Below are positions 1-8,015 of a stretch of DNA of 64,000 nt, piece after piece. The DNA lies in assembly GCA_030427885.1 (NCBI GenBank), contig JAUICM010000003.1, forward strand, positions 434,001 to 498,000. The letters are read 5' to 3'. The position numbers and the translations under genes are program-made. A model generated the notes under the pieces. That model did no database searches. It saw only the letters and a list, made by a program, of their open reading frames with translations, and was not told where the DNA came from. Positions within the stretch are counted from its first letter, which is position 1. Each line of letters begins with the position of its first letter. Source of the stretch: Rhodothermia bacterium (GTDB taxonomy: Bacteria; Bacteroidota; Rhodothermia; Balneolales; Balneolaceae).

Positions 1-106
1 CCTCTATCAGAAGGTCCAGAAAAGAGATGGTATCACCTTCCAATGATTGCGCCAGGGAGTCGGCCACCGCCGAAGTATCCTGCAATAGTAATAGAATAAA
101 GCTCAT
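1..106 (-). CDS. ExbB/TolQ/MotA-type proton channel protein, N-terminal fragment (partial)
   Basis: An ATG at 106 opens a frame that runs off the left edge of the window (35 codons seen). The fragment has a short hydrophobic start followed by a Q-D-T-S-A-V-A-D-S-L stretch and then SFLDLLIE, the juxtamembrane pattern that commonly precedes the first transmembrane helix of ExbB/TolQ proteins in Bacteroidota relatives. It begins 7 bases after the stop of the HU-SPOR gene, so it is probably the next gene of the same operon. ExbB/TolQ proteins use the proton gradient to energise TonB or Tol-Pal at the inner membrane. Too little is visible to separate ExbB from TolQ, and the assignment rests on a short N-terminus. 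Confidence 0.5.
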   Translation of the reverse strand, partial: MSFILLLLQDTSAVADSLAQSLEGDTISFLDLLIE

Positions 107-113
107 GTAGATG

Positions 114-1802
114 TTATTTAATTTTCTTAATGAAGTAATTTTCCTTGAACGGATTTTCTAATTCTTCGCCCGCAATAGCCGCGTCAACAAGCGATCCAAA
201 CTGACCGATACTTACACGCCATAACGTACCATATTGCTGTGATGGTATGGGCGTAACCAGTGCTCTGTAACCTTTTTCGGCAAGCTCTTTTTGTTTCACC
301 GTTGCATTTTTCTGAACACTTAAAGAATAAACTACGATGGTATAGCCATCATTAGCAACTTCCGTTGCAATACCCATCAGGCCATATTTAGGCTGATCAG
401 CATTTACTGGTACCTGAGTAGCCGGTGCTTGTTCCTGAACCGCTTCTTTTGTCTGTGTTTCCTGGGGTTGACCCTCCACAGCAGCCGGCTCCGGATCTGT
501 CGGCGGCGGAGTTGGATTTGTCTGCTGTTGCTGAACAGGAGGTTTTACAACAGGCTGACTGGTAGCCACCTGTGGTGTTATTCCAGGGATGTTAAGAATC
601 TTGAAATACGCCAGTCCAAATACAGCTCCGGTAATAACAACCAAAGCAACCACTATCAGTAACCAGACACTAACCGGTTGAGGATCTTTTTTAGGCTTTT
701 TCTTCTTTTCCTTTTTTTCTTTCTCTTCTTTTGGCTTAGGCTCTATATCGGATGAAATATTGGTGATCACCGGAATGATCTCTTCCGGCTCTTCCTCATC
801 GTCCTCCTCAATGGCATCAAAAGGATCATCAAAATCGTCCTCATCATCGTCACTATCATCAAATGGCTCATCTAACCCCAGGCTTGCAAACGGACTGGCT
901 TTGGTTGATTCTTCAGTCATTCCGGCTTCAAGTTCTTCTGGTTTAATCACTTCACTGTCATCCGACATTATATCGCTTAGTTCCGCATCCAGTCCTGAAA
1001 CGGATTCTACCTCTTCCTCATTTTCTTTTTCAGCTACTGTTGGTTCATCATCATCATCCCCGAAAATATCTGCAAAACTATCCTCTTCTTCTGGCTCAAT
1101 AGCTGCTTCACCTGAAAGTTCTTCTTCAACATCGTTTACGGCTTCTTCCTCAGTTTCCTCTACCGGTTCGTCATCTTCGGGTGCTTCTTCGCCCATCAGA
1201 CTGGAAAACAGGCGGTTTACTCCGGTTTCTTTATGAGCCTCAACTCCCCATTCATCCGGACCTGGCTGCTCTTCCTCTTCGTCATCGCCTTCAATTGCTG
1301 GTTCTTCCTCAGGAGTCTCTGTTTCTTCCTCATCTAAATCATCAATATCTCCAAAAATATCTTCATCACTATAGTCGCCGGATGTTTTTGGTGGAGGTAC
1401 TTTTTCTTCCTCTTCTTCGTCATCTTCAACCACTAGTCCTGAAAAAGGATCTCGTCCTTCTGAAGAACTGTCATCATCAGCCATCTGCAAGCCCTCAAAA
1501 GGATCCTCATCGTCTTCTTGCTCGTCAGCTGCTACAACATCTTCGTCTACTTCAAGAGGCTCCATTCCGGCATACTTGAAATTTATCTCGGTCTCGAGTT
1601 CTTTCGAAGGAATAAACATGATCCGGTTACCAATACCGCTAAAGATCCCAAAATCCTCGATCTCATAAGCTTCATCATCTGCAATGGCCTGACGGATTTC
1701 TTCAGCCAATTCACCAAGTTGCTGCTCTACTTTTTCGGCATCAATACCAGATGCCTCGGCTAACAGTTCTACAAATTTTGGTTGATCTATATGCATTGCC
1801 AT
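114..1802 (-). CDS. HU-like DNA-binding domain fused through a membrane helix to a SPOR domain
   Basis: This 562-residue protein has three parts. Residues 1-85 form an HU/IHF-like domain (EDFGIF turn near 50). Residues 85-345 are very acidic low-complexity sequence carrying repeated short hydrophobic motifs. After a lysine-rich stretch (355-372) there is one transmembrane helix at about 377-400, a proline/glutamine linker, and a SPOR domain at about 473-562. The positive-inside rule puts HU in the cytoplasm and SPOR in the periplasm, where SPOR domains bind denuded peptidoglycan at division sites. Such HU-SPOR fusions are known in Bacteroidota as the HU-CCDC81 group. Its ATG overlaps the previous gene's stop by one base (TAATG). 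It could tie the nucleoid to the division site, but that is inference. Confidence 0.88.
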   Translation of the reverse strand: MAMHIDQPKFVELLAEASGIDAEKVEQQLGELAEEIRQAIADDEAYEIEDFGIFSGIGNRIMFIPSKELETEINFKYAGMEPLEVDEDVVAADEQEDDEDPFEGLQMADDDSSSEGRDPFSGLVVEDDEEEEEKVPPPKTSGDYSDEDIFGDIDDLDEEETETPEEEPAIEGDDEEEEQPGPDEWGVEAHKETGVNRLFSSLMGEEAPEDDEPVEETEEEAVNDVEEELSGEAAIEPEEEDSFADIFGDDDDEPTVAEKENEEEVESVSGLDAELSDIMSDDSEVIKPEELEAGMTEESTKASPFASLGLDEPFDDSDDDEDDFDDPFDAIEEDDEEEPEEIIPVITNISSDIEPKPKEEKEKKEKKKKPKKDPQPVSVWLLIVVALVVITGAVFGLAYFKILNIPGITPQVATSQPVVKPPVQQQQTNPTPPPTDPEPAAVEGQPQETQTKEAVQEQAPATQVPVNADQPKYGLMGIATEVANDGYTIVVYSLSVQKNATVKQKELAEKGYRALVTPIPSQQYGTLWRVSIGQFGSLVDAAIAGEELENPFKENYFIKKIK

Positions 1803-1999
1803 TACCCCTTTTTCTCTGCTTCAAATTCGATGGAATCCCTTGGAGGCAGCATCACTGTAGTTCCGTCTGCTCTTTTTTCCTGTCGCTGGCTATGGTGCAT
1901 TGCTTTAAAAGTACCCAACCCTGATATCTCAACAGAGTTCTTCATGATCACCTGATCACGAACCACAATCCCAAATGCCTTTAAAAAATCTTTAGTCAT
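1802..1999 (-). CDS. Short HU/IHF-like DNA-binding protein
   Basis: This 65-residue protein matches the core of HU/IHF proteins: a helix (residues 4-18), then the VEISGLGTF turn typical of the HU beta arm base, a basic arm with RQEKRADG, and a final strand. Usual HU proteins have about 90 residues, so the N-terminal helices are shortened and the C-terminal helix is missing. It cannot be extended: the in-frame codons before ATG 1999 are ATT and the TAG that ends the upstream barrel gene. It lies between the barrel gene and the HU-SPOR gene, overlapping the latter by one base. It may be a partner of the HU domain of HU-SPOR. No Shine-Dalgarno site is visible, so it probably depends on translational coupling. 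Confidence 0.8.
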   Translation of the reverse strand: MTKDFLKAFGIVVRDQVIMKNSVEISGLGTFKAMHHSQRQEKRADGTTVMLPPRDSIEFEAEKKG

Positions 2000-2002
2000 A
2001 AT

Positions 2003-3739
2003 CTAAAATTTAAAGGTTAATCCTCCGTATGCCTGAAGTGGCCGTTCCTGGTACCCTCTCCAGATCTCATATTTTTGCCCCAAAATATTCAATACTTTCA
2101 CATAAACACCAAATCTCTTCGTGATCTGATATTCTGCTCCTCCGTTTATAAGAGCAAAGGCATTTAATTCTTCAGCTGCTGTTACTGCCTGACGCTTGCC
2201 TACATACTCAGCCCAGCTTCTTATGGTAAGTTTTGGGATCGGTTTGTATGAAAGCGATCCGTTTACGCCAAGTCGTTCCTCAAATGGAATATCTCCTGCG
2301 TCGTTCAGCTTTGGCCTCCGGGCATAGAATCGCGCATCGAACCAGAACTTTTCGGGAACCAGTTGCTGTGTAATCCCTCCAAATAATTCAAATACATTAG
2401 CTTTGGCATATTTGGTTTCATAAAAAGTATTCAGGGTTTGACCCGATCCACCCGGTGCAGGGATCGATGTCGCTTTTTGATCGTAATAAGAGTAGTTATT
2501 CGTTAACTCATAACTGATCCCGCCAAAGATCCTGTTTCCTTCGAACGCCTGAAAAGCAATTTCCCCGTAGATCCCTGAAGTGTAACTCTGACGAAGTTGG
2601 GTCTCAAAATTCAAGAACCGATTGATCTCGTGATGATCCTGAACTCCTTTCATTTCAGGTTTTCCATACAATCCACCGGTAAGAATGATTGCATCCTTCA
2701 GGTTATATCTGATCTTGAGTTCCGGTGTGATATAGATCTTATTTGAGAATCCATCAGAAATATAAGCCAGTCCCATTTTCCCGGAAACATGTGCGCTGAA
2801 ATTGAACAGCTTTCTGTATTCGATCGAAGCCCGGGTATCGAACCAGGGTTGAGCATCCACTCCTGAATACTGATAGCTTCCCGCCCTTACTGATCCGTTT
2901 ACATAATAGGTTTCATATAATCTGCTACCGGCCCAGTGTCTCGAAAACTCAAGTTCAGCCCGTTGTTCATTTACTTCTCCGGTATAGTTAGATGAACCTG
3001 CGTCCAGATCAACGGCGTACACGTTACCACCGAGACTAACATCCCATCCTTGTAATGCATTATCCGTTTTCTGAAGAGTGATCCTTCCTTCAAAACCCGC
3101 ATAGTCTTTTTTAGCAGTTTCTGTAAGTACATTCTGTATTACCGGATCCAGATCATAAAGCCTGTTAAAGTCACTTAATCCACCGGCGGCGATAGTCAGT
3201 TTGGTGTCATTCTTGATCTTTGTGTTGAATGCAAGATCACCATTTAAATAACGAAATCCGCTTTCCTGATCGTCCAGATGCCCTTCCGATGATCGGTAAT
3301 CAACATTACCCGTAATGCTGCTCTTATTGTTGATACCCTGATAGACATACCCTTCAAGCTCAGGAGTTATAAAATTTCCAATTCCCGCTCTTACAATCCC
3401 TCTGGTTCGGTCTGGTGTTCTCAAAATACTCCGGGCTGGTGCATCTGGTCTGTCGAGCTGACTCATCGCCACACTTGCCACTGCCTCCTCTTTAGTTTCC
3501 ATGAAAGGCATTCTGTTGGGATCGATCCTGAATACCCTTGGCTTTGGGTTAAATCCCAGAATGGGCTGTCTTCTCAATCCTGGAAAACGGGCTTTAAACT
3601 CACTCCTGATCTCAATATCCTGCGGGTTGATCTCGGGTAAAAGTGAGTTTTGAGGGTCTCCTCCGGTGGTTTGAGCCTGAATATTCATACTCAAAAACAG
3701 GGCAAATAGAATAAGTATAGATTTTCGGAGCGTCATCAT
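2003..3739 (-). CDS. Secreted outer-membrane beta-barrel, TonB-receptor-like without a clear plug
   Basis: Choosing the tandem ATGs at 3739/3736 gives a clean signal peptide (MTLRKSILILFALF...NIQAQ); the open frame continues upstream to 3826, but that extension would overlap the previous gene and precede the signal peptide. The mature protein of about 555 residues has an unusual proline/arginine-rich N-terminal segment and then alternating amphipathic strands rich in Y, G and F, ending in LTFKF, a typical C-terminal outer-membrane signal. Strand composition resembles the barrel of TonB-dependent receptors, but I do not see a plug domain or carboxypeptidase-regulatory domain. It sits 83 bases after the flippase-like gene and 3 bases before the short HU gene. 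Its substrate is unknown. Confidence 0.72.
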   Translation of the reverse strand: MMTLRKSILILFALFLSMNIQAQTTGGDPQNSLLPEINPQDIEIRSEFKARFPGLRRQPILGFNPKPRVFRIDPNRMPFMETKEEAVASVAMSQLDRPDAPARSILRTPDRTRGIVRAGIGNFITPELEGYVYQGINNKSSITGNVDYRSSEGHLDDQESGFRYLNGDLAFNTKIKNDTKLTIAAGGLSDFNRLYDLDPVIQNVLTETAKKDYAGFEGRITLQKTDNALQGWDVSLGGNVYAVDLDAGSSNYTGEVNEQRAELEFSRHWAGSRLYETYYVNGSVRAGSYQYSGVDAQPWFDTRASIEYRKLFNFSAHVSGKMGLAYISDGFSNKIYITPELKIRYNLKDAIILTGGLYGKPEMKGVQDHHEINRFLNFETQLRQSYTSGIYGEIAFQAFEGNRIFGGISYELTNNYSYYDQKATSIPAPGGSGQTLNTFYETKYAKANVFELFGGITQQLVPEKFWFDARFYARRPKLNDAGDIPFEERLGVNGSLSYKPIPKLTIRSWAEYVGKRQAVTAAEELNAFALINGGAEYQITKRFGVYVKVLNILGQKYEIWRGYQERPLQAYGGLTFKF

Positions 3740-3822
3740 CTGAAGTGGTTTGCTAAATGTACTAAATTTTGAAAGAAGGTTTAAGCAACAGCTTAACGAA
3801 ATTGATGTACTGCAAGTACCTG

Positions 3823-4848
3823 TCAATGTTCCTGTTTCCGGGCTTCCCGCTTCAAAGAATAGTATTTATCGACGGCAAGCAGGATTGGAGACACTATGAT
3901 ATACATCACAAGAGTTGAGGCGTGTGCTATTGTCGCAAAAGCAAGTCCGGTTGCCTCCGGTACGCCATACAAGGCCGAGAGGGTGTAGGTTATGAATAAA
4001 TGATAGCTGCCCACACCACCTGGCGTCGGTATCGCAAGCCCTACAGCTGATACCATGGTTAATACCACTGCATCAGCAAAGGAAAGGTCGAAATGGATCT
4101 GCATATCAAACATCCAGAATGGAATGTAGGTCATTGTTATATAAGCCAACCAGATCAATGCTGTGTATAAAACAAAAAGCGGCCAGTTCTTAAGCTGCCT
4201 GATGGATAACACGCCTTCAAAAAATTTCCTGCTAAGTACGTGAACCTTGTTAATGAATTTACCTATTGGACCTTTTTCTTTGCTCAGTTTTTCCAACAGT
4301 TTATAGAGCAGGTATCCGGCCAACAATGCTATTCCAGAATAGATCGCGCCCCATTTCAACATGCTCACGTACACAGTATGGTCTGTAAAATCGATGCCAA
4401 ACAGGCGGGTCAGAATTTCCGGATCAGAGATCAGGAATATCCCAACGAATACCATGATTAACAGCATGCTTACCAAATCAACCAGCCGTTCAAGTACTAT
4501 CGTGCCGATGAGTTTTGAATTGCTTTCTCCAACCTGACGGGCTACGTAGATCGGGCGGGTTACTTCGCCTACTCGTGGGAGGGCAATGTTGGTCAGGTAG
4601 CCAAACATAACCCCGGTTAGCAGAGTCAGGCGTGTCGGTACTTTAGACTTGTCCATGAAGAGCATTCTCCACCGCTCTGCACGAATGAAATGGGAGAACA
4701 TGGTTACCACACTGAATGGCAGGATCCAGCCCCAGCTCATATGTGTTGAGGCTTCAATGATATCCTCGAGTTCAACGTTCTTAAATGCCAGCCACAGGAA
4801 CACCCCGGAAATGGCTAAACTACTAATGATCTTTAGGGCTTTTTTCAT
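3823..4848 (-). CDS. Flippase-like polytopic membrane protein (lysylphosphatidylglycerol synthase TM family, UPF0104)
   Basis: The 341 residues form about eight transmembrane helices. The RAERWRMLF motif at about 57-65 is the hallmark of the LPG-synthase transmembrane/YbhN/AglD family, and the PTPGGVGSYH segment near 275 is also conserved there. Members without the catalytic LPG synthase domain are thought to flip lipids or lipid-linked sugars; this one has only the membrane domain. It lies 4 bases after the lolA-like gene in the same direction, so the operon couples it to lipoprotein transport and outer-membrane functions. The substrate cannot be told from sequence. Confidence 0.85.
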   Translation of the reverse strand: MKKALKIISSLAISGVFLWLAFKNVELEDIIEASTHMSWGWILPFSVVTMFSHFIRAERWRMLFMDKSKVPTRLTLLTGVMFGYLTNIALPRVGEVTRPIYVARQVGESNSKLIGTIVLERLVDLVSMLLIMVFVGIFLISDPEILTRLFGIDFTDHTVYVSMLKWGAIYSGIALLAGYLLYKLLEKLSKEKGPIGKFINKVHVLSRKFFEGVLSIRQLKNWPLFVLYTALIWLAYITMTYIPFWMFDMQIHFDLSFADAVVLTMVSAVGLAIPTPGGVGSYHLFITYTLSALYGVPEATGLAFATIAHASTLVMYIIVSPILLAVDKYYSLKREARKQEH

Positions 4849-4852
4849 CCGT

Positions 4853-5464
4853 TTAATATCTCATATCCACGGTCTCGGCATCCTCAGGATAGATCAGTTT
4901 AAAAATATTTGGGGTATGCTTAATGAATTTTCCTTTGCTGAAGGTGGTCGTATAGATGTTATCAGCAAAGTCGTATGCGGTTATCTTAACCGGCTCGAGA
5001 TCTTTATTCAGCTCGATCTCTACTTTCACATAATCAGAGAATTCATCCTGTGTAAGAAGTGTTATCAGAATATTCCTGTTACTTAATTTCTTTTCAGAGG
5101 AAGTGTATTCTTCACTGTTTCCGCTTAGCAATTTGGAAGGAGCAAAGCTATCATCCATTGGGTCATAGTCATTGATGATCACCCTGTTGCGCTCGCTGTT
5201 GTACACACGGGATAGCTTTCCGTCAATCACCAGTGTTTCAACTTCGCCTTCCACTTTATAGCTGGTATCATCGATCCAGATCTTGCCGGTATAGCTATTC
5301 GTTTCTTCGGTATAGGAATCAAATTCACTGCTGTTGAACTCTGCATAGAATACAAGACCTTCATCGAACTTTGATTTCAGAGCGTCAAATGTTGTTGCCT
5401 GCCCGGCAACCTGACTTGAGAATAACACCAGAAGTGCGGTGGCGAGTAATATTGTTCTATTCAT
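4853..5464 (-). CDS. Periplasmic outer-membrane lipoprotein carrier, LolA-like
   Basis: The start at 5464 is chosen because it gives a signal peptide (MNRTILLATALLVLFSSQVAGQ); the longer open frame from 5563 would lie inside ftsK. The mature part of about 180 residues has the LolA layout: an N-terminal helix with FDALKSKFD, then antiparallel strands with SYTGKIWIDDTSYKVE and a later segment pairing lysine-rich strands around a hydrophobic cavity. LolA ferries lipoproteins through the periplasm to the outer membrane. The ATG overlaps the ftsK stop by 8 bases, and ftsK-lolA pairing is common in Bacteroidota-type genomes. Sequence divergence in LolA is high, so identification leans on fold pattern and neighbour. 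Confidence 0.75.
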   Translation of the reverse strand: MNRTILLATALLVLFSSQVAGQATTFDALKSKFDEGLVFYAEFNSSEFDSYTEETNSYTGKIWIDDTSYKVEGEVETLVIDGKLSRVYNSERNRVIINDYDPMDDSFAPSKLLSGNSEEYTSSEKKLSNRNILITLLTQDEFSDYVKVEIELNKDLEPVKITAYDFADNIYTTTFSKGKFIKHTPNIFKLIYPEDAETVDMRY

Positions 5465-8015
5465 AGTTTTCAAGCCCATCCAGGATGTCCTGAAGTTCAT
5501 CTTCATCCTGAATAAGTACGTCTCGTGCAGTACTTCCCTGATATGGCCCAACAATCCCTGCATTAAATAATTGATCTATGATTCGTCCGGCTCTGTTATA
5601 TCCGATCTTTAGTTTTCTCTGAAGAAGGGATACGGAACCTTGCTGATGAAGTATCACCACTTTGGCGGCTGCTTCAAACATATCGTCTATATCATCTAAC
5701 GGATCCGGGATACCTGAATTGTCTTCATGTATGATAGGCAGATGAAACGGTTCTTTGTAGCCGGCCTGCTCGCCGATAAAAGCATTGATCCGTTCTACCT
5801 CTTCAGTAGATACAAATGCATTCTGGATCCGGGTCATGCCCGCTCCATTGGTGAATAACATATCACCCATTCCGATAAGCTGATCGGCACCTCCAACATC
5901 CAGGATCGTTCTGGAATCTACTTTTGAAGCTACCTGATAAGCTGCACGTGCCGGGAAGTTTGCTTTGATGGTACCCGTGATCACGTTCACTGATGGGCGC
6001 TGGGTAGCCACCACCATATGAATACCTACAGCACGTGCCAGCTGTGCGATCCTTGCGATCGGTTCTTCGATCTGTTTACCGGCAGTCATCATCAGATCAG
6101 CAAGCTCATCAATGATCACCACTATGTATGGCAGGTGTCTGTGACCAAGATCTTCTTCAAGTTCTTCTTCTTTAAACTTGGCGTTATACGCCTTGATATC
6201 CCGAACCATGGCCATCTTAAGCAGATCATACCGGTCATCCATTTCTTTACACACACTATTAAGGGTATCAAGAGCCTTTGAGGTGTCAGTGATTATTGGT
6301 TCATCGGCATCGGGCAGCATAGCCAGAAAATGATTCTGAATGTTCCGGTACAGCGAAAGCTCGATCTTCTTCGGGTCGATCATCACAAATTTCAGATTGT
6401 CCGGATGGCACTTATATAAGAGGCAGGTGATGATCGTATTAATACCCACAGATTTACCCGAACCTGTTGCCCCAGCTACCAGAAGGTGAGGCATCTTCGT
6501 CAAATCGAGCATAAACACTTCGTTCTCGATGGTCTTACCGAAGGCCACCGGCAGGGTCATCTCTGTTTCCACAAATTTCTTGGTATTGATAACCTGCTTG
6601 ATATAAACCGTTTCACGTGTGCTGTTTGGCACCTCGATTCCAACCGCTGATTTACCCGGAATAGGAGTAAGCATACGCAGCCCTTTCGAAGCCGTGGCCA
6701 TTTTAAGGTCATTGGAATAACTCTCGATCTTACTGATCTTGACATCCGGCGCCGGCTCCAGTTCATACAAAGTAACGGTTGGGCCCACAATGGCATTGAT
6801 TCCCACGATCTCGATCTTGTGGCGCTTCAGTTTATCGAGTATGATGCGTTTATTTTCTTTGATCTCTTCCAGATCAACTTCATTCCCTTCATTAGGAGGA
6901 GTTGTGAGCAGGTCAATGGTTGGAAATTTATACTTGATCACAGGCACGTCTTTAGCCTGCTCCTGATTTAATTTCTCCAGATCTTTTTCGCCGGCTTCTT
7001 CATCACCCTTGCCTTTGAAGATCGCCACTTCCACATCATCTTCATCGCCCTCCTCTTCGTTATCATCTTTCGATTCAGTTTTCTCAAGAATGGCTCTTGG
7101 CCGTGTGTCCAGATCCTGTACTTCCGCCCGTTCTTTCTTTAATCGTTCGCGATCCTCTTCTTCAGATTTCTCTACGATCTCATCAATGGATGGTACTGGT
7201 TTAACCGCTTCTTCTTTGGCTTTAGCCTCTGCGATCTGCCTTTTCCTGATCTTATCCTGACGATCCTGTTCTTTCTTCTCAGTCTCTTTTTCTTCCTTTT
7301 TAGCCTCAATTGCAGCTTTCTTTTCTGCTATCCGGGCTTCACGTTCCGCAATGCGTTGTGCCTTCTTCTCTTCTCTGGCTTCCCGCGCGGCTTCCATTTT
7401 CTCACGCATGTTGTCCATCCAGATCTTAACGCCATCGATGGTTTTCTGAAGATCCCGGTCCCAGAATAATAAAAGAGTAACCAGCATCAGAACCGAAAGA
7501 ATAAAAATAGATCCGATACCTGTTATGTTTTGCAGGATCCTTGAGATGGCAACCCCGGCAGCTCCACTCCAGACTGAATCATCCGGAAAGTCAGCATTGG
7601 TGTTCAGCCATCCTATGAAGGTTGAAAAGAGGATCATAGCCCAAACACAAAGAATGGTTAACCATCCGTTTTCTTTAACCGGCCGGTGGCGGAATACATG
7701 CCAGCCATTATAACCAACGATCAACGAGAGAATTATACTTGTGTATCCAAATAAACTGTACACGAGAAAGTGTGAAATATAAGCGCCAACTGGCCCAAGC
7801 CAGTTTTGGATCAGCCTGGACGAGGCATCGGGATTGAAGAGGTCCATAAAGGAAATACTCCTCGCATACTGATAATCTTCCGGAGTGTAAGAGAGGATAC
7901 TCAGGCCAAGTAACACAGAAATAGCAAGTACAATGATGCCAACGATCTCAACTTTTCGGGCCGAATCAATGCCATTTGGCTTACTGGATGTGTTTAACTT
8001 GTTCTTTTTAGCCAT
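5457..8015 (-). CDS. ftsK: DNA translocase FtsK/SpoIIIE
   Basis: An 852-residue septal DNA pump. Residues 1-185 hold four transmembrane helices; 185-350 is a charged coiled linker rich in E, K, A and R; the FtsK motor follows, with Walker A GATGSGKS at 515-522 and Walker B VVIIDELADLMM near 650. The last about 65 residues form the winged-helix gamma domain (SVSLLQRKLKIGYNRAGRI) that reads orientation sequences and contacts XerD. Length is normal for the family. ATG 8015 overlaps the comB-like stop by 8 bases (ATGGCTAA), and its own stop overlaps the lolA-like start by 8 bases, so translation is coupled along the operon. Confidence 0.97.
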   Translation of the reverse strand: MAKKNKLNTSSKPNGIDSARKVEIVGIIVLAISVLLGLSILSYTPEDYQYARSISFMDLFNPDASSRLIQNWLGPVGAYISHFLVYSLFGYTSIILSLIVGYNGWHVFRHRPVKENGWLTILCVWAMILFSTFIGWLNTNADFPDDSVWSGAAGVAISRILQNITGIGSIFILSVLMLVTLLLFWDRDLQKTIDGVKIWMDNMREKMEAAREAREEKKAQRIAEREARIAEKKAAIEAKKEEKETEKKEQDRQDKIRKRQIAEAKAKEEAVKPVPSIDEIVEKSEEEDRERLKKERAEVQDLDTRPRAILEKTESKDDNEEEGDEDDVEVAIFKGKGDEEAGEKDLEKLNQEQAKDVPVIKYKFPTIDLLTTPPNEGNEVDLEEIKENKRIILDKLKRHKIEIVGINAIVGPTVTLYELEPAPDVKISKIESYSNDLKMATASKGLRMLTPIPGKSAVGIEVPNSTRETVYIKQVINTKKFVETEMTLPVAFGKTIENEVFMLDLTKMPHLLVAGATGSGKSVGINTIITCLLYKCHPDNLKFVMIDPKKIELSLYRNIQNHFLAMLPDADEPIITDTSKALDTLNSVCKEMDDRYDLLKMAMVRDIKAYNAKFKEEELEEDLGHRHLPYIVVIIDELADLMMTAGKQIEEPIARIAQLARAVGIHMVVATQRPSVNVITGTIKANFPARAAYQVASKVDSRTILDVGGADQLIGMGDMLFTNGAGMTRIQNAFVSTEEVERINAFIGEQAGYKEPFHLPIIHEDNSGIPDPLDDIDDMFEAAAKVVILHQQGSVSLLQRKLKIGYNRAGRIIDQLFNAGIVGPYQGSTARDVLIQDEDELQDILDGLENYE

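Noticed and set aside
760-1236. Plus-strand serine-rich open frame of 158 codons
   Set aside because: It is antisense to the Asp/Glu-rich linker of HU-SPOR; GAT/GAA codons read backwards give serine runs, and there is no ribosome site.
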